64,000 nt of DNA from Muscardinus avellanarius (GCA_963383645.1 OY726572.1:71810356-71874355); one strand, 5' to 3'; shown: positions 33,272-44,975, numbered from the stretch's first letter. Numbers and translations: made by a program. Notes: generated by a model not told the origin, from the sequence alone.

Positions 33272-33470
33272 GATTACACAAAGGCTCTGCTCTCACATCA
33301 TGGAGGCCAGATGCAAAGAGAATGGACAAAAGAAGGAGGGACCATATATAGTACCCAAGGTCCCACCCCCAGAAATCTCTCCTCAGCAATAAACGCCACC
33401 TCCAATATGGCTGCCTAGTTTGTGACATGAGGTCATGGGAAATTATAAATCAAACCCTAACACACACATC
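33130..33470 (-). repeat. MaLR-like LTR remnant with (GA)n tract
   Basis: '..ctcacagttttagagatattagggcttcagtccatg..' and '..atcatggaggccagatgcaaag..ccaaggtcccacccccagaaatctctcc..' share order and wording with 48520-48880. A 46-base GA run (33222-33267) interrupts it. The MaLR label rests on the antisense terminus wording and is tentative. The 95-codon minus frame is this repeat and its GA run. Confidence 0.55.
33222..33267. repeat. (GA)n microsatellite
   Basis: About 23 uninterrupted GA units within the LTR-like repeat. Confidence 0.9.
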
Positions 33471-33911
33471 ATTTTTTACCTAGATAATTTAACATGCTAA
33501 TATTTATTTCCCGTTTCATGTTCCTGCCAGCCCAAATTATTCTATAAATTTCTTTAGATTAAATTCTCACATATCACTTTCTCTAATATTACTCCTCTAC
33601 CAAAAATTATGAATCTTCATTTCCTGTACTTTGATTTGTAAATGAATGCAGCATTCAAAAATCATCACAATCCCACAGTTTTGTAATCCATTTATCTGTT
33701 GTTGGACATCTTGGCTGATTTCATAGTTTGGCAATGGTGAATTGTGCAGCTATGAACATAGATACACATGCATTAGTTTGGTAGTTTGGTTTCCTTTCTT
33801 TTGAGAGATACCCAGAAGTGATATTTCTGGATCAAATGGTTACAGAGAAATGGATGGAACTGGAGGACATTATGCTAAGTGGGATTTGTCAGTTACAAAA
33901 AATAAGAAATT

Positions 33912-35064
33912 ATTTCTCTGTATTCAACACTTTTGGAAAAATACCCAGGAGTGGTAGAGCTGGATCGTATGGTGGATCTATTCCTAGCTTTCTTAGGAAT
34001 CTCCACACAGATCTCCATAGTGGCTGAAATAGTTTGCACTCCCACCAACAGTGTAAAAGAGTACCTCTTTCCCCATATCCTCACCAGCATTTGTTATTTG
34101 ATTTCTTTATGCTTGCCACTCTGACTGGGGTTAGATGGAATCTCAGTGTAGTTTTGATTTGCATCTCCCTGATGGCCAGTGATGAAGAACATCTTTTCAT
34201 GTATCTATTGGCCCTTTGTATCTCTTCTTTTGTGAAGTGTCTATTTAGTTCATTTGCCCATTTCTTGATTGGGTTGTTTGTGTTGCTATTATAGAGTCTT
34301 TTGAGCTCTTTGTATATTCTGGATATTAGCCCCCTATCAGAGTGGTGGCTGGTAAAGATCTTTTCCCATTCTGTAAGCTTCCTCTTTAGGTTATTGATAG
34401 TTTCCTTTGATGAGAAGAAACTTTTTAGTTTGATGCTATCCCACAATTCGTAATAGCCAAAATAAGGAACCAACCCAGGTCTCCATCAACAGATGAATGG
34501 ATTGCAAAACTCTGGGAAATACACACAATGGAATTCTACTCAGCCCGAAAGAGGAACAAAATAATACCATTTTCAAGAAGATGGAAAGTCCTGGAGAGCA
34601 TTATGTTAAGTGAGATCAGCCAAGCACAGAAGGAGAAGGTACATATGTTTCCTCTAATATGCCCAAACTAAGGAATGTAGAGGATACCAGTGGTATTCCA
34701 GGTAATGGAGGGGAAATACCAGCAAAGCTTGAATGGAAAGATAGGGGAGGAGGAAGACTGAACTTGATTAATGAAGGTCTACATCCGAATATGTGTAAAA
34801 TTATGAATATGGCATGGTTACCCTGGACAATCATTGGTGGGAGGGGGGAAGGGAAAACAGGGGCAGGGAGGGGGAGAGGGCACCAAGTATAGTTTAAATG
34901 TATACCATTTATGTCCAATAAAAAATTTAAAAAAATAAAAATAAAAAAATAAAAACTCAAAGAAATGGCTGAATGGTGTCTTCTCATGGGTAGTTGTGCT
35001 AATGTGTGGTTGGAGCACAAAGGGCATGATCTGATGAAAATAAATGAAGAGATTTAGCAAAAAA
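33912..35064 (+). repeat. Inner L1 (element B) with 5' inversion
   Basis: 33912-34445 is antisense ORF2. The sense part, about 34446-34955, runs from '..gtaatagccaaaataaggaaccaaccc..' through the 3' UTR to '..gtccaataaaaaattt..'. Compared with the uninverted copy at 42461, the two pieces are adjacent in L1 apart from a loss of roughly 35-40 bases. The flanks share a 15-base run with one mismatch (33897-33911 and 35065-35079, ending AAGAAATT). A further A-tailed segment follows the L1 tail. Confidence 0.87.
34081..34473 (-). pseudogene. L1 ORF2 C-terminal-region fragment, 130 codons open
   Basis: ORF2 encodes the L1 endonuclease and reverse transcriptase; this part lies downstream of the polymerase domain. 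Visible hallmarks are ..[15 protein letters not shown].. and ..HLTPVRVA.., followed by ..NNKCW. The frame is open across 34081-34473 only because the fragment is young. The first residues come from the inversion junction. It is a remnant of element B and not a gene. Confidence 0.9.
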
Positions 35065-35073
35065 AAAAAAAAA
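34956..35073 (+). repeat. Probable L1 3' transduction with its own poly-A
   Basis: After the L1 tail (A-rich 34921-34955) come 103 bases with no similarity to the other L1 tails here. They contain AATAAA at 35039-35044 and then, 14 bases later, a run of 15 A (35059-35073), followed by the target duplication. This is what read-through past the weak L1 signal to a downstream polyadenylation site would leave. Confidence 0.8.
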
Positions 35074-35419
35074 GAAATTTGATGTTTTCCCTAATATGCT
35101 AAAGCTAGGGAGAAATGGATAACAGGAGGAACTCTAGATGAAGAAGGAGAGCCTATAGAGGAGCAAATAAGGTGACCTAATTGAGAGGATGGTGGGGGGA
35201 AAGGGAAAACTCTCTAAAGTACATGATGCACTTAAACAAATATATCGAAGTCAAACACTAAGCCAAGCATGAGAAGGAGGGAGGGGGAGGGAATGGGGTG
35301 GGAATTGGGTAAGGGCTAATTGGGTGATGTGTGCATTTATGTCTCTACCATCTTTTATCCCATTAAGATGTATGACTACAATGCACCAATAAAAACTAAA
35401 AAAAGAATCATCTCAATGT

Positions 35420-36950
35420 AATTACACATACATTTCCAAACTATTTTCATAGGTTGTATAGGTAAGCATTAGCAATAACCCAAAACAATTAACATATTGT
35501 CTCATAAAATTCCTTTGGAGAGAAGATTATATTCACATTTTTAAATCTTTTTTTCAAATCCAGTACATCAGAACAGTACATCATTGAAAGTCTTATTTAA
35601 ATATTAGTTCTTCTTGAAATCATCCATGGTTACTCTTATCTCAATCCCAAAAATGTCTTTAGTGTTTTGGTAGTATCCCATTCGCAGCATTGTTAGATAG
35701 CATCCAGTGTCCTAACAGGTGGCATAAACATGGAGTGTTAGAATTTTTAATTTCCCACATCATCTAATCCTGCTGAAGGCCTAAAAGAGGCAATCAATAA
35801 GTATTTGCTGATTGATTTTCACATCAGTGCTATCCTTCCTGATGAACTGGAAAATGTAAGATGGAGCTTCAGGGAACTTGATTAGAGACAAAGGCTGGAA
35901 TACAGCGGACATGTACTCCGATCCTATTTTGGATGCTTGCTCATTCTTTTCATGTTAATTTTAAATTCTCTTACAGGAATTAAGGAATGGCATGTCATTT
36001 GCACTATTTCTCCTTGTAACTTTTCTACATTCCCATGAGAAGTTACTCTTCTTATATAGAGATTTTGAAATAGTTGGGATCAGAGCTGACTAAATAAATA
36101 AATAAATAAGGGGGTTCCAGGCGGTAATAATTGCTTTGAATGCAACCCATTTAAAGTGGGACAGAATGTTCATTGTAGAGAATTAGGAAGTCTGTGGCTA
36201 TGATAGCTAAACTGAGTCAGATGAGGTAAAAAAGGAGCTTGCTATCCTTGGCCATGAAAAGCCCTCCAGACAAAAGAATCTGTTAAAAGGTCTGAGTTGA
36301 TGAGCTCTCAATGAGTTTGTGGTGTTTATAGATAAAATGTCTGATGTTTCCAGAAAATGTGCTTATATTTATTTAAAGGCAAAATTCCTAAAGTTTCCAG
36401 CAAACATTTTATTTTCAGAGTTACAAACATGCACATAATCTTCCTCAGAGGAAGTTTACGAGTCAATATACGCGGAGTATAGAGAATCAGAAGGATTGAT
36501 GAGCTGGAATCGGGACAATGGTGGATACAGGGGGCTGTCAGATTTCATTTGAAATGCAATGAAACTAACTCCACCAAAGACTCTTTCAAAGAAGTCATAT
36601 GATCTGAGTTATGGTACTAAACCTTTACTTCACAATTATAAAAATGGCTTGCTAAAGACTAATAGAGGTTATGTAAGCAATCCTTTTATGTGGGTTGACC
36701 TAGTGGGATTACAGGCATGGATCCACTTGGCCTTCATGACATTTCTAACAAATGAAGAGACTCTGTATGTGGAAAGGAAAGTATAACGCAGATGAACCTA
36801 ACCACAGCAATAAAACCAAGTAAAATCATTTTAATTGAAGAGGTAGGAAGCAGAGGAACAGGAGAAAAGGGAAGAAATTTGTAGAGTTGCACAAATCCAA
36901 AGCTGTCATCATCATAAAATTATTTTGTAACTTCAAGAAGAAAACAAAGT
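35420..36950. other. No gene seen; L2-type scrap near 35765-35825
   Basis: '..ggcaatcaataagtatttgctgattgatttt..' at 35790 suggests an L2/MIR3 end. The rest is unassigned, with frames no longer than 75 codons. Confidence 0.4.
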
Positions 36951-36959
36951 GGATTGCTC

Positions 36960-37500
36960 CAACACATTGGCACAGACAGACAAGGACTTTCTCAAAAGGA
37001 CTCCTGAAGCTCAGGAAATAATACCAATAATTAATAAATGGGATGACATTTTGAAAAGCTTCTACACAGCAAAGGAAACAATAGTATGAAGAGCATCTTT
37101 AAGGAATGGAAAACAATTATGAAAGCTACTCATTCTATCAAGAATTTCTATTCAGAATATATACATAACTCAAAAGAAACAAAAACCAATAACAATGGGC
37201 AAATAAACTAAATAGATATTTATTAAGGGAGGCACAAATGGCTATCACATATACAAATAAATGTTACAATACATTTATCACGGAAATGCAAATCAAAACT
37301 ACATTGAGAGGCCTAACCTCACTCCAGTTAGGATGGCAATCATCAAGAATTCAAACAATAATAAATGTTGGTGAGGATGCGAAGAATAAGAAACCTATAC
37401 TCTGTTGATAGGAATGTAAATTACTGAAGCCACTGAGGAGTTCAGTGTGGAGGTTCTTCAAATGATTAGGCATGGAAAGACCATATGATACAGTTATATT
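36960..37500 (+). repeat. Older L1 ORF2 fragment
   Basis: Sense L1 order: '..aaatgggatgacattttgaaaagcttctacacagcaaaggaaac..', '..cacggaaatgcaaatcaaaactac..', '..gttaggatggcaatcatcaag..', '..ggtgaggatgcgaagaataagaaac..' and '..ccactgaggagttcagtgtgg..'. It covers the late ORF2 segment also seen in element B but is more decayed, with no open frame. A (TATG)n tract follows shortly after. Confidence 0.85.
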
Positions 37501-37529
37501 AAGTCTTGGGATTCTTTCTTCATTTTATC

Positions 37530-37580
37530 TTGTATGTATGTATGTATGTATGTATGTATGTATGTATGTATGTATGTATT
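37530..37580. repeat. (TATG)n microsatellite
   Basis: About 12 perfect TATG units. Confidence 0.92.
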
Positions 37581-37719
37581 TATTTCAGCCCAGAGGTCCT
37601 GCATTTCTACTTTGTACTGGGTCTTCCTAATTATGTAGCTGATCCTGCTAGAGAGTCAAATTTAAAATCAGAAAATGAACTTGGGAATTTGTTAACAAGT
37701 AGCTAAACTGATGGCCTAA

Positions 37720-38215
37720 AAAGTCTAAGAAACCAAAAATTTATAACTCAGGTTCAGTATAAAAGGGGCCATTGGAAGAGCAAAGACTTATGTTTACACT
37801 TTTATTCAGTGGCTATTTTTCAATACTAACTGCTTCATATTGACAAAACCAAACCTGTTGACAATGTCTGTGTAATCTATGATCTTTTATATAAATATTC
37901 CTTGCATATTTAGAAATGATTTTCTGATAGAGTACAGAAAGTTGATATAGGGACACTAATCCAAAATTTATAGTATTATGAGTATTATCTTATAAATCCA
38001 TATTTTGTGATTTTTATGATATAGCAAAGAATATTATTTTATTCCATTACAATTTTAATTTTTTCACCTTTTGGAATTTTTATTTTCTTTACAGATATTT
38101 ATTTTCAAACCTTTACTTTTGAAGACTACCTATTACATTGTGGTCTGTCTTAAATTTAAATAATATACATTGATCCTTATGAAATAGTGATCAATGCTAT
38201 GTTTTTGTGTGTTTA
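37720..38215. other. No gene seen; unassigned
   Basis: AT-rich, nothing recognised. Confidence 0.4.
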
Positions 38216-38217
38216 TG

Positions 38218-38420
38218 TGTGGTACTGGGGATTGACTCCATGGGCATCCTACCTCTGAGGTATACCCCCAGCCCTATTTTATTTTTATTTTGAAACAGGG
38301 TCATACTGTGTTGATAAAAGTCTCACTACTTGCTGAGGATGTTCTTGGTCCTGGATTCTTCCTGCCTCAACCTCCCATGTACTAGGATAGGATTACAGGC
38401 CTGTACCACAAGGCCTGGCT
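38218..38420 (-). repeat. B1-dID-like SINE, type 1
   Basis: 'tgtggtactggggattgact', '..ggtatacccccagccctattttatttttattttgaaacaggg..' and '..aggattacaggcctgtaccacaaggcctggc'. Confidence 0.9.
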
Positions 38421-38424
38421 GATC

Positions 38425-39125
38425 AATGTTTTTGATAACTACTTTCAGCCTTGAATTCTACTTTTATTAATATTAGTATTCATATCTAAAATCTTATTAT
38501 TTTGTCTTTAGACAAAGTAATTACTTAGCCACATGGTGTTCTCACACTGCCTCATAGTTTCTGAATTTCTTTCACATGTTGCTTTAACCATTACATACTA
38601 GTTCACTTGTATAGCTATCTACTAGTTTATACTGGATATTGCACTTTCAGTAAAATCTCTGTTCTGAATAGACCACTCTTCAATGTCACTCTCCACTACT
38701 GCAGGACACGTACTCCCCCGGCCTTGCTCAATATTCCTTTGTCTGAAATCCACTGGATTCTATCAGTTGCACCTCCTTACTGACCTCTCTCCTATCCTTA
38801 CATGATTTAGCATATTCTCTCTATAAATAGGGCACACTCCTTGTCAACATGTTTCAATCCTTGTACTTCCCTCACCTTGAACTCTTCTGTCAAAAACCTC
38901 AAGATGTATTATACACAATCAACGGAATATTGCTATAGAAAATCACCAGCCCTTACTGACTGTTCACTTGACAGTTGTGATTTTACATCTGAAGTAGGCA
39001 CTTAATCAATCCAGAAAATCCTACTGCACTCTGCTATTTACTATTACTCTGCCCCACTGGAACTTCTCTGAACTCTCTAGTATTTTTCCCCTGAATCATA
39101 CTCTCAACTACTGATATTTCTGATA
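38425..39125. other. No gene seen; pyrimidine-rich unassigned sequence
   Basis: The CT-rich text at 38690-38900 could be very old L2. I could not confirm it. Confidence 0.35.
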
Positions 39126-39129
39126 TTTC

Positions 39130-39440
39130 ATAGATAAATTATTATTTTTTAAATTTTTATCGGTGCAATGTAGTCATACATCTTAACAAGGTAAAGATAA
39201 TAGAGGAATACATGCACACATCACTCATTTAGCCCTTTCCCAATCCCCCCATCCTTTCCCATGTTTGGCTTATTTATTGACGTTGATATGTTTATGAATG
39301 TACATCATGTACATTAGAGAACTCCCCTCTTCCTCCCTCCTGTCCCCTCCCTCCTGTCCACCTTATTTTCAAATCTATGGTTTTTCCTTTGTCTAGAGTT
39401 CCTTCTATGACCCCTTTTCTCCCTAGCTTCTACAGAGGAA
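39130..39440 (-). repeat. L1 3' UTR, inverted
   Basis: '..cggtgcaatgtagtcatacatc..', '..acatgcacacatcactcatttagccc..' and '..tgacgttgatatgtttatgaatgtacatcatgtac..' parallel the tail at 24302-24670. Confidence 0.8.
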
Positions 39441-39449
39441 TCATTAAAG

Positions 39450-40375
39450 AGTCTCATGTTCCTCTTTTTAAGTATGCCTCCCTACTTCTTTCCACAAATA
39501 CTCTGCATTCTGAAACTAAAGTATATTAGTTGTCCATGTTTATATCTAAATTCAGCCTGTCCTTTTGAAATCTGGTCCGTATTCCTTCTTGTTCACCAAT
39601 TGACTTCAGGACTGAAAATATCCTCATTTCTCTGCAACATCTTCAAAAATCTCTCTTTCTACTACACTATTCACATCATCCCACAGACATGTTTTAATGT
39701 CCTTTATCTCAAGTAAACATCCCTTAGTCTGATTTTCTACATCTGCTGCAGCCTCCTTTCCAGCTGTCTTTCAGTAACACTTTCACCCCTTTACTCTTAA
39801 AAAGTTCTTCTTGGATCAGCCATGACCTTGGTTTACAGGATCCATGGTATACATCCTGACTATCCTGTTCTGCGATGTTTAATATTTATTCTTGTTATTT
39901 TATTTGGAGTTTCCTACTGACATATTTCCTTCTGTTTCTGTAACTCCATCCTTCATTTTCTCTACCTTTCCCAACCCTTGTGTGCTTTTCTGTCTCTTCA
40001 TTCTCTGCACAACTCATTTTTTTTTCTCCTGGGGCTCTTTGGCAAATTTTCTTTGCTTCTCTTCCATCAGTGACTTATTTTTGCTCAGTAATTCTTGGAA
40101 TACTATCTGTATGCTGATTAATTTTAAACCATACCCCCAATCCGAAGAACTACCTAGAGTTGCAATGACATTTTGAAATTAACAAAGCCATTCAGTACAC
40201 TTAGTTTCCACCTCTCATTACAAAATCTGTTTTCCCCTTAGATATCTATTTCTCAGTAAATGGGAATTGGCTAGAAAAATATCATCTTGATTTCCTTCTT
40301 TTCCTTACCACTTCTTTCTTTTAACATATGCCCCAAATCTCTCCAAGTTCTGTTATATAGCAGCCCACAACTCAT
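39450..40375. other. No gene seen; pyrimidine-rich unassigned sequence
   Basis: Frames of 86 and 94 codons occur on the plus strand but are made of low-complexity C/T-rich text. Possibly old repeat. Confidence 0.35.
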
Positions 40376-40379
40376 TTTC

Positions 40380-40860
40380 CTAGTTTCATTTCCAAACCAC
40401 TTCTAACCAATTCTAATCACGTCTACTTCTCTGCTGGACTACAGAAACAGCTTCCTCCACACCAACCTACTTGCCTTCCTTCCTTTTCCATAGGGAAACC
40501 AGCATGACATTTTAGAAACAAATTTCATCATATATATCTGCTACCTAAAAATACTTAATCAGCTTTCCATTGACCTTTAGAAAAATACTAATTCCATAAG
40601 ACCTATGGTAAACTTTCTAGTGTCCACCCCTTAATTTCCTGAGCCCATTTTACACTTTTCCCCTCTTTGCCAATGCATAGAAACTATTTTATCTTGCCAT
40701 CTATTGTGGTCACTTAATTCCTGAATCAATGCCTTGTTCTTTTTGGCTCCTCTGTCTAGAACAGTCTCCTAGAATATTATCATCTGGCACCTTCTTCTCC
40801 CCATCATGCCTCAGATGGGAGATCTATTCCTAAGAGATGCCTTTCTGGACAACCGGGAAC
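40380..40860. repeat. L2 LINE fragment
   Basis: The order '..ctgctggactacagaaacagcttcctc..', '..atacttaatcagctttccattgacc..', '..ttggctcctctgtctagaacagtctcc..' and '..gatgcctttctggac..' tracks the long ancient L2 end sequence (gactactgc.., ctccaatggcttcccatc.., ctgttccctctgcctggaa.., gaggccttccctgacc). Highly diverged. Strand left open. Confidence 0.65.
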
Positions 40861-40869
40861 TTCTGCCAC

Positions 40870-41920
40870 CATTTTATGTTAGAGAATTTATTCTGGATGC
40901 AGTGCCAACAATGGATTTAAGGGAAAGAAGCCTGGCTGGGAGATTACAGTCAGTTTGGATGATAGTTAAAATTATCCAGGTAAAAGAAATGCCAAATGCG
41001 CCTCCTAGGTAGCACTGGTTTGAATCCTTTGACTAACTCTCTTTCTAAAATCCAGACCTTGCACAAGTCCAATACACCACACCTGTTCAGAGTACAAACA
41101 GTCAATGGTTCTTTTCCAGCTTTGGGATTTGAGATGGGATCTATCCGAGATTATGTTGATCTCTGTTCAAATATTTCCAGACCAGATAACAGAATAAAGG
41201 ACAAATTTTAGAGTTCCTCTATTTTCACTTGCCAGGATGGAGTAGCAAGGGAGCTATAGCCAGAAAGAGCAGAGACATGGTACTTCACCTTTCTGCCAAG
41301 TCATTTCTTTGCATAATTCTCAGAGAGGCAGGCATTAGCTGGGTCAGTGGCACTCTTAAGAGCTGGCACCACTTCTATTCAGGACCAGCTGTAGCTCTGC
41401 CCTGTTTTATTTAAAATGCCCATGCATGCCAATGCAATGTGGGAGGAAGCACCATGACAGGGTTGTCCCATGGAACTGACTCCAGTGTGTGAAATAAATC
41501 TGGGGGGAATAACTGGATCAATGTGTGTTTCTCATGAACTGCCCAGAGGCTTCCCTCAGCTCAGGCTTCTGCTGGTGCCAAAAAAGGAATGTTAGTTAGA
41601 TTCTTTATTGTAGAATCCTTCCCTTTGTATCCAAGCAGGCCTTTCCTCCCTTGCAGAGACTCTTTAGATGGTTGACGATATTTTTATAATATTCATCTTT
41701 ATAATTTATTTGGTAGAAATATTTCAACAGTTTTCTTATTTGACTGTCATTCTAGACATTGATTTCTTAGGGTTATAACTAAAGATGAGAAAGTTCCAAT
41801 ATGTAAACTCTGATTTCCATCTTAAATACAAGATGAACCAATGATTGAAAATTGCAGTACCATTTCCATGGATGTGTAACACCAGAACCTATAATTCTTT
41901 CGCCATCCTTAATATTGTAT
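40870..41920. other. No gene seen; unassigned
   Basis: Overlapping frames of 60-71 codons are not recognisable. No repeat identified. Confidence 0.4.
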
Positions 41921-41924
41921 TGTC

Positions 41925-42240
41925 TTCTTTTTTTTTATTAGTGTATTGTAGTTAAAAATCTTAATGGGAGGCCGGGCGTGGTGGCGCACGCTTGTAATCC
42001 CCGCGCTTGGGAGGCAGAGACGGGAGGATCGCTGTCCTTAAGCGATCCTGTTTCCAGCTGGCTTAAGAGACCCTGTTTCCAAATAAAAAATATAAAATAG
42101 GTCTGGAAGTGTAGCCCGGAGATAGAAGGGCTTCCAGGAACCCCAGTACCGCCAAAAAAAAAAATCTTAATGGGGGTACAAGATGGTAGAGTCAAACATG
42201 CACACATCCCTCATTTAGCCCTTCAGTTCTCATCCCCGTA
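41925..42240 (-). repeat. L1 3' UTR tail, split by a SINE
   Basis: '..attagtgtattgtag..' continues, after the SINE, with '..tgggggtacaagatggtagag..' and '..catgcacacatccctcatttagccc..', as in the tail at 24302. It has its own T-rich (poly-A) end at the left. Confidence 0.8.
41969..42159 (+). repeat. Type-2 SINE with perfect 15-bp TSD
   Basis: Head 'aggccgggcgtggtggcgca', tail '..ggtctggaagtgtagcccggagatagaagggcttccagg..' and a short poly-A. The exact duplication AAAAATCTTAATGGG is at 41954-41968 and 42160-42174. The B-box region is altered: the usual GGTTCGAAGCC is replaced by a 'ctgtccttaagcgatcctg' rearrangement. It inserted into an inverted L1 tail. Confidence 0.96.
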
Positions 42241-42261
42241 TTGTTTTCTATGTGAATGTTT

Positions 42262-42450
42262 TTAAAAGTTTGTACTTAAACAAACATAGTTGTTAACCAC
42301 TAAGCCAAGCATGGGAAGGAGGATTGGAGAGAGAATGGCGTAGGGATTGGGTAGGGGGTAACTGGACGATGTGTGCATGTGTATCTACATAAGTGTTTTT
42401 ATTCCATTATCATGTATGAATACAATGCACCAATAAAATGATTTTAAAAA
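42262..42450 (+). repeat. L1 3' UTR tail, sense
   Basis: '..actaagccaagcatgggaagg..' to '..gaatacaatgcaccaataaaatg..' matches the tails at 16072 and about 35250. It ends in AT-rich sequence where the next L1 is inserted. Confidence 0.82.
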
Positions 42451-42460
42451 TTTTGTAATA

Positions 42461-43049
42461 CCACTCCTGGGTATCTTTCCAAAGGGATTGAAATCAGAGA
42501 ACTACATTAACATATGCATACCCATGTTCATAGTAGCACAGTTTGTAATAGCCAAAATATGGAACCAACCTAGATCTCAGATCATCAACAGATGAGTGGA
42601 TTGCAAAATTATGGGAAATACACACAATGGAATTCTATTCAGCTATAAAGAAGAATAAAATAATAGCATTTGCAAGAAGATGGAAGGAACTGGAGAACAT
42701 TATGTCAAGTGAGATTAGTTAAGCACAGAAAGAGAAGGGACATATGTCTTCTCTAATATGCCAAAGCTAGGGAGTAGTGGTAATACCAGAGGGACTCCAG
42801 ATGATGGAGGGGAAATCTCAGCAAAGCTAAAATGGAAGGATAGGAGAGGAAGAAAGCTGAGGTTGTTCAATGGAGGAGCTACATATGAATATGTGTAATA
42901 GTATAAATATAACATGGGTAACCTGGACACTCTTTATTGGGAGGGGGGAAGGGAAATGGAGGGGGAGGGAACAAAGTACAATCTAAATGTACACTATTTT
43001 CAATGTGTTCCACTTATAAATAAAATAAAATATGGAAGAAAAAAAAAGG
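42461..43049 (+). repeat. 5'-truncated L1, uninverted, with TSD
   Basis: Starts inside late ORF2 ('ccactcctgggtatctttcc'), continues '..gtaatagccaaaatatggaaccaacc..', '..acacacaatggaattctattcagc..', '..acattatgtcaagtgagatt..', then a G-rich 3' UTR and '..aaataaaataaaatatgg' plus poly-A. TTTGTAATA occurs at 42452-42460 and 43050-43058. It serves as the uninverted reference for element B. Confidence 0.9.
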
Positions 43050-43171
43050 TTTGTAATATCATACAAAAATTCCCACTTTGGAAATGTTTGACTATATTAT
43101 GCTACTAGTATTTATTCAAAAAGGTAAGACATCCACATCTTGTTCAAAATAATAATGAATAATAATAACAA

Positions 43172-43330
43172 AGTAGCTGGGTGTGGTGATGCACACTTGT
43201 AATCCCAGCATTTGGGAGGCTGAGACCGGAGGATTGCAACTGAGTGAGACCCTGTTTCGAAATCAAGAATTAAAAATAGGGCAGTGGAGGTCAAATGCCC
43301 CTGGGTTCCATCCCCAGACCCACAAAAATG
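43172..43330 (+). repeat. B1-dID-like SINE, centrally deleted
   Basis: 'gctgggtgtggtgatgcaca', '..gagaccggaggattgcaactgagtgagaccctgtttcg..' and '..tcaaatgcccctgggttccatccccagaccc..'. The central block including 'tacttagtgagg' is missing. Confidence 0.9.
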
Positions 43331-43434
43331 AAAAAAGTAATATACTTCATTTAATAAAATACTTGAAGGAAGCATTATTCATATCCTAAAAAAAATCAGA
43401 TGTACCTTAACTTCATTCCTGGGTGAAGTATGCT

Positions 43435-43436
<2 letters not shown>

Positions 43437-43478
<42 letters not shown>
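43437..43478. repeat. (AT)n microsatellite followed by poly-T
   Basis: About 21 AT units, then 14 T. Confidence 0.9.
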
Positions 43479-43492
<14 letters not shown>

Positions 43493-43504
43493 ACTCAGTA
43501 TTAA

Positions 43505-43596
43505 GCTGTAGATCATTTGAGTAACAATAAATGTGAAGCCCTTGCGTGACATGCATGAGTCCCTGGTTTCAATTCCCAATACAAAAAAAAAAAAAA
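43505..43596 (+). repeat. ID-like monomer, old
   Basis: '..gaagcccttgcgtgacatgcatgagtccctggtttcaattccc..' followed by A15 follows the ID element order (gcgcttgcctagcatgcatgaggccctgggttcaatccc). No B1 head precedes it. Confidence 0.65.
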
Positions 43597-43599
43597 AGC

Positions 43600-44975
43600 A
43601 AGACCTTTTTAATCAAATATAAATTCAGTTTTTTTTTTAAATTAGGGGTCTCCCTCTAATTATTCTCCTGTACAATTTCTACTCTAAAGTACTATCATAA
43701 AATATTGGTCCCATGTAATGCATCATTTAATGGAATCCACGACCCTTACATAAACAGTTTATATTAAACATTTAATGTCAATCTCAAACAAAATGCCAGT
43801 AAAATATGTTTCAGTAAAATAAAGGTCATAAACTTTTTTTCTAAGGTTCATTTTAACACCTTAGTTCTTTAGTGTATAAATGTTTTTCCCTAAAAAAAAA
43901 AAAAACTCATCATGAAATGATGCAGCTTTTGAATAATCATTTATGCTAATGGACCTCAAATGCTTGGGAGTTAATCTTGCCTTGTAACGATGGACTTCTG
44001 TCTTATATTATGCTTAGACACATAATTCTTCTTATTACAATGACCATTTCATCAGGTCCTAATCTATCTTAAAATCATGACGAAAAATGATAATCAAATT
44101 ACCACATTGCTCTTTCCACTTGAGTGATCTAATTGAAAGACATCCGCATCTGCCGTCTCCACCAACACCCCAGGGAATTCGAGGAATCACAAGCAGAGTA
44201 GCTGAATCCCTAAATGTCTGAAGTTCTCCTGGTCAGCACACATGTTAGTATATATTTAATATATTGGTGAAGTATCTCACAGATATTTAAGTTAACTTAG
44301 GCTGCTGCCAATAACCAGAGACCCATTGTATTTTACCTTAAAATATTATTAATCACAGTTAATTATGTGTAGGCGAGTAGTATGACTGCCAGGCTGAGAC
44401 AAAATTGAATTTGTAGCCTTGTTAGTTATACAGCTTTAGTTAAATTACTTGAGTACACTTAGTTTTATGTTATTGATAAGAGACAAGCCATCATAGCTAC
44501 CAGTCTGAAGAGTATGGACCAGATTTCTTTTACATATCCTTTTGGTCTAGTCGAGGAAAGCCAGGTGGTTTAACTCTTAATAAGGTCTTTAGAGTAAATC
44601 TGGATAACCATAAAAATAAATTTAAAATAATTATTCACTGGTAATTGATTAAAATAATCAATCACATACAATATGTTAGCGGATCGTGAAATTTTATGCT
44701 TGAAATTATATAGTCACTGTCTTAGAGAGATGCTGGTTAGGAAGATAAAAATGTTTTCAGTATTTGTCAGAGAATGCATTTTCTGGTTACTTAGTGACTG
44801 ATTCTCTGTGTTGAAGTGTAAAACAAAAAGTATGCGATATAACAAACGACCCCAAGAATGTAGCTCCTCTGACCTCACCATAGTCAAAACAATAATTTTC
44901 AATAAAGCAGTTATATTTTTGTCATTTGGGGTGACATAGGGAAATATAAACCACGTCCTCTCCTCCAAGCTTTAC
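43600..44975. other. No gene seen; unassigned
   Basis: No recognised element. An 84-codon minus frame at 44714-44968 is unsupported. Confidence 0.4.

Larger units (their letters stand above)
33672..35405 (+). repeat. Outer L1 (element A), inverted and then split
   Basis: The left part, 33672-33840, is antisense late ORF2 ('..aatggtgaattgtgcagctatgaacatag..', '..gagatacccagaagtgatatttctggatcaaatgg'). From about 33841 it reads sense ('..aaatggatggaactggaggacattatgctaagtg..'), stops at 33911, and resumes at about 35080 with the L1 3' UTR ('..gatgttttccctaatatgctaaagctaggg..' to '..caatgcaccaataaaaac'). The flanks carry AATCATCACAAT (33660-33671) and AATCATCTCAAT (35406-35417), a 12-bp duplication with one mismatch. 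This is the pattern expected of twin priming, with a later L1 inside it. Confidence 0.85.

Noticed and set aside
33141..33428. 95-codon minus-strand frame with an LS-repeat, resembling a hydrophobic protein
   Set aside because: It is the (GA)n tract inside an LTR-like repeat.
34616..35020. 134-codon minus frame and the 80-codon frame overlapping it
   Set aside because: Antisense shadow of the G-rich L1 3' UTR and the transduced segment of element B; no independent support.
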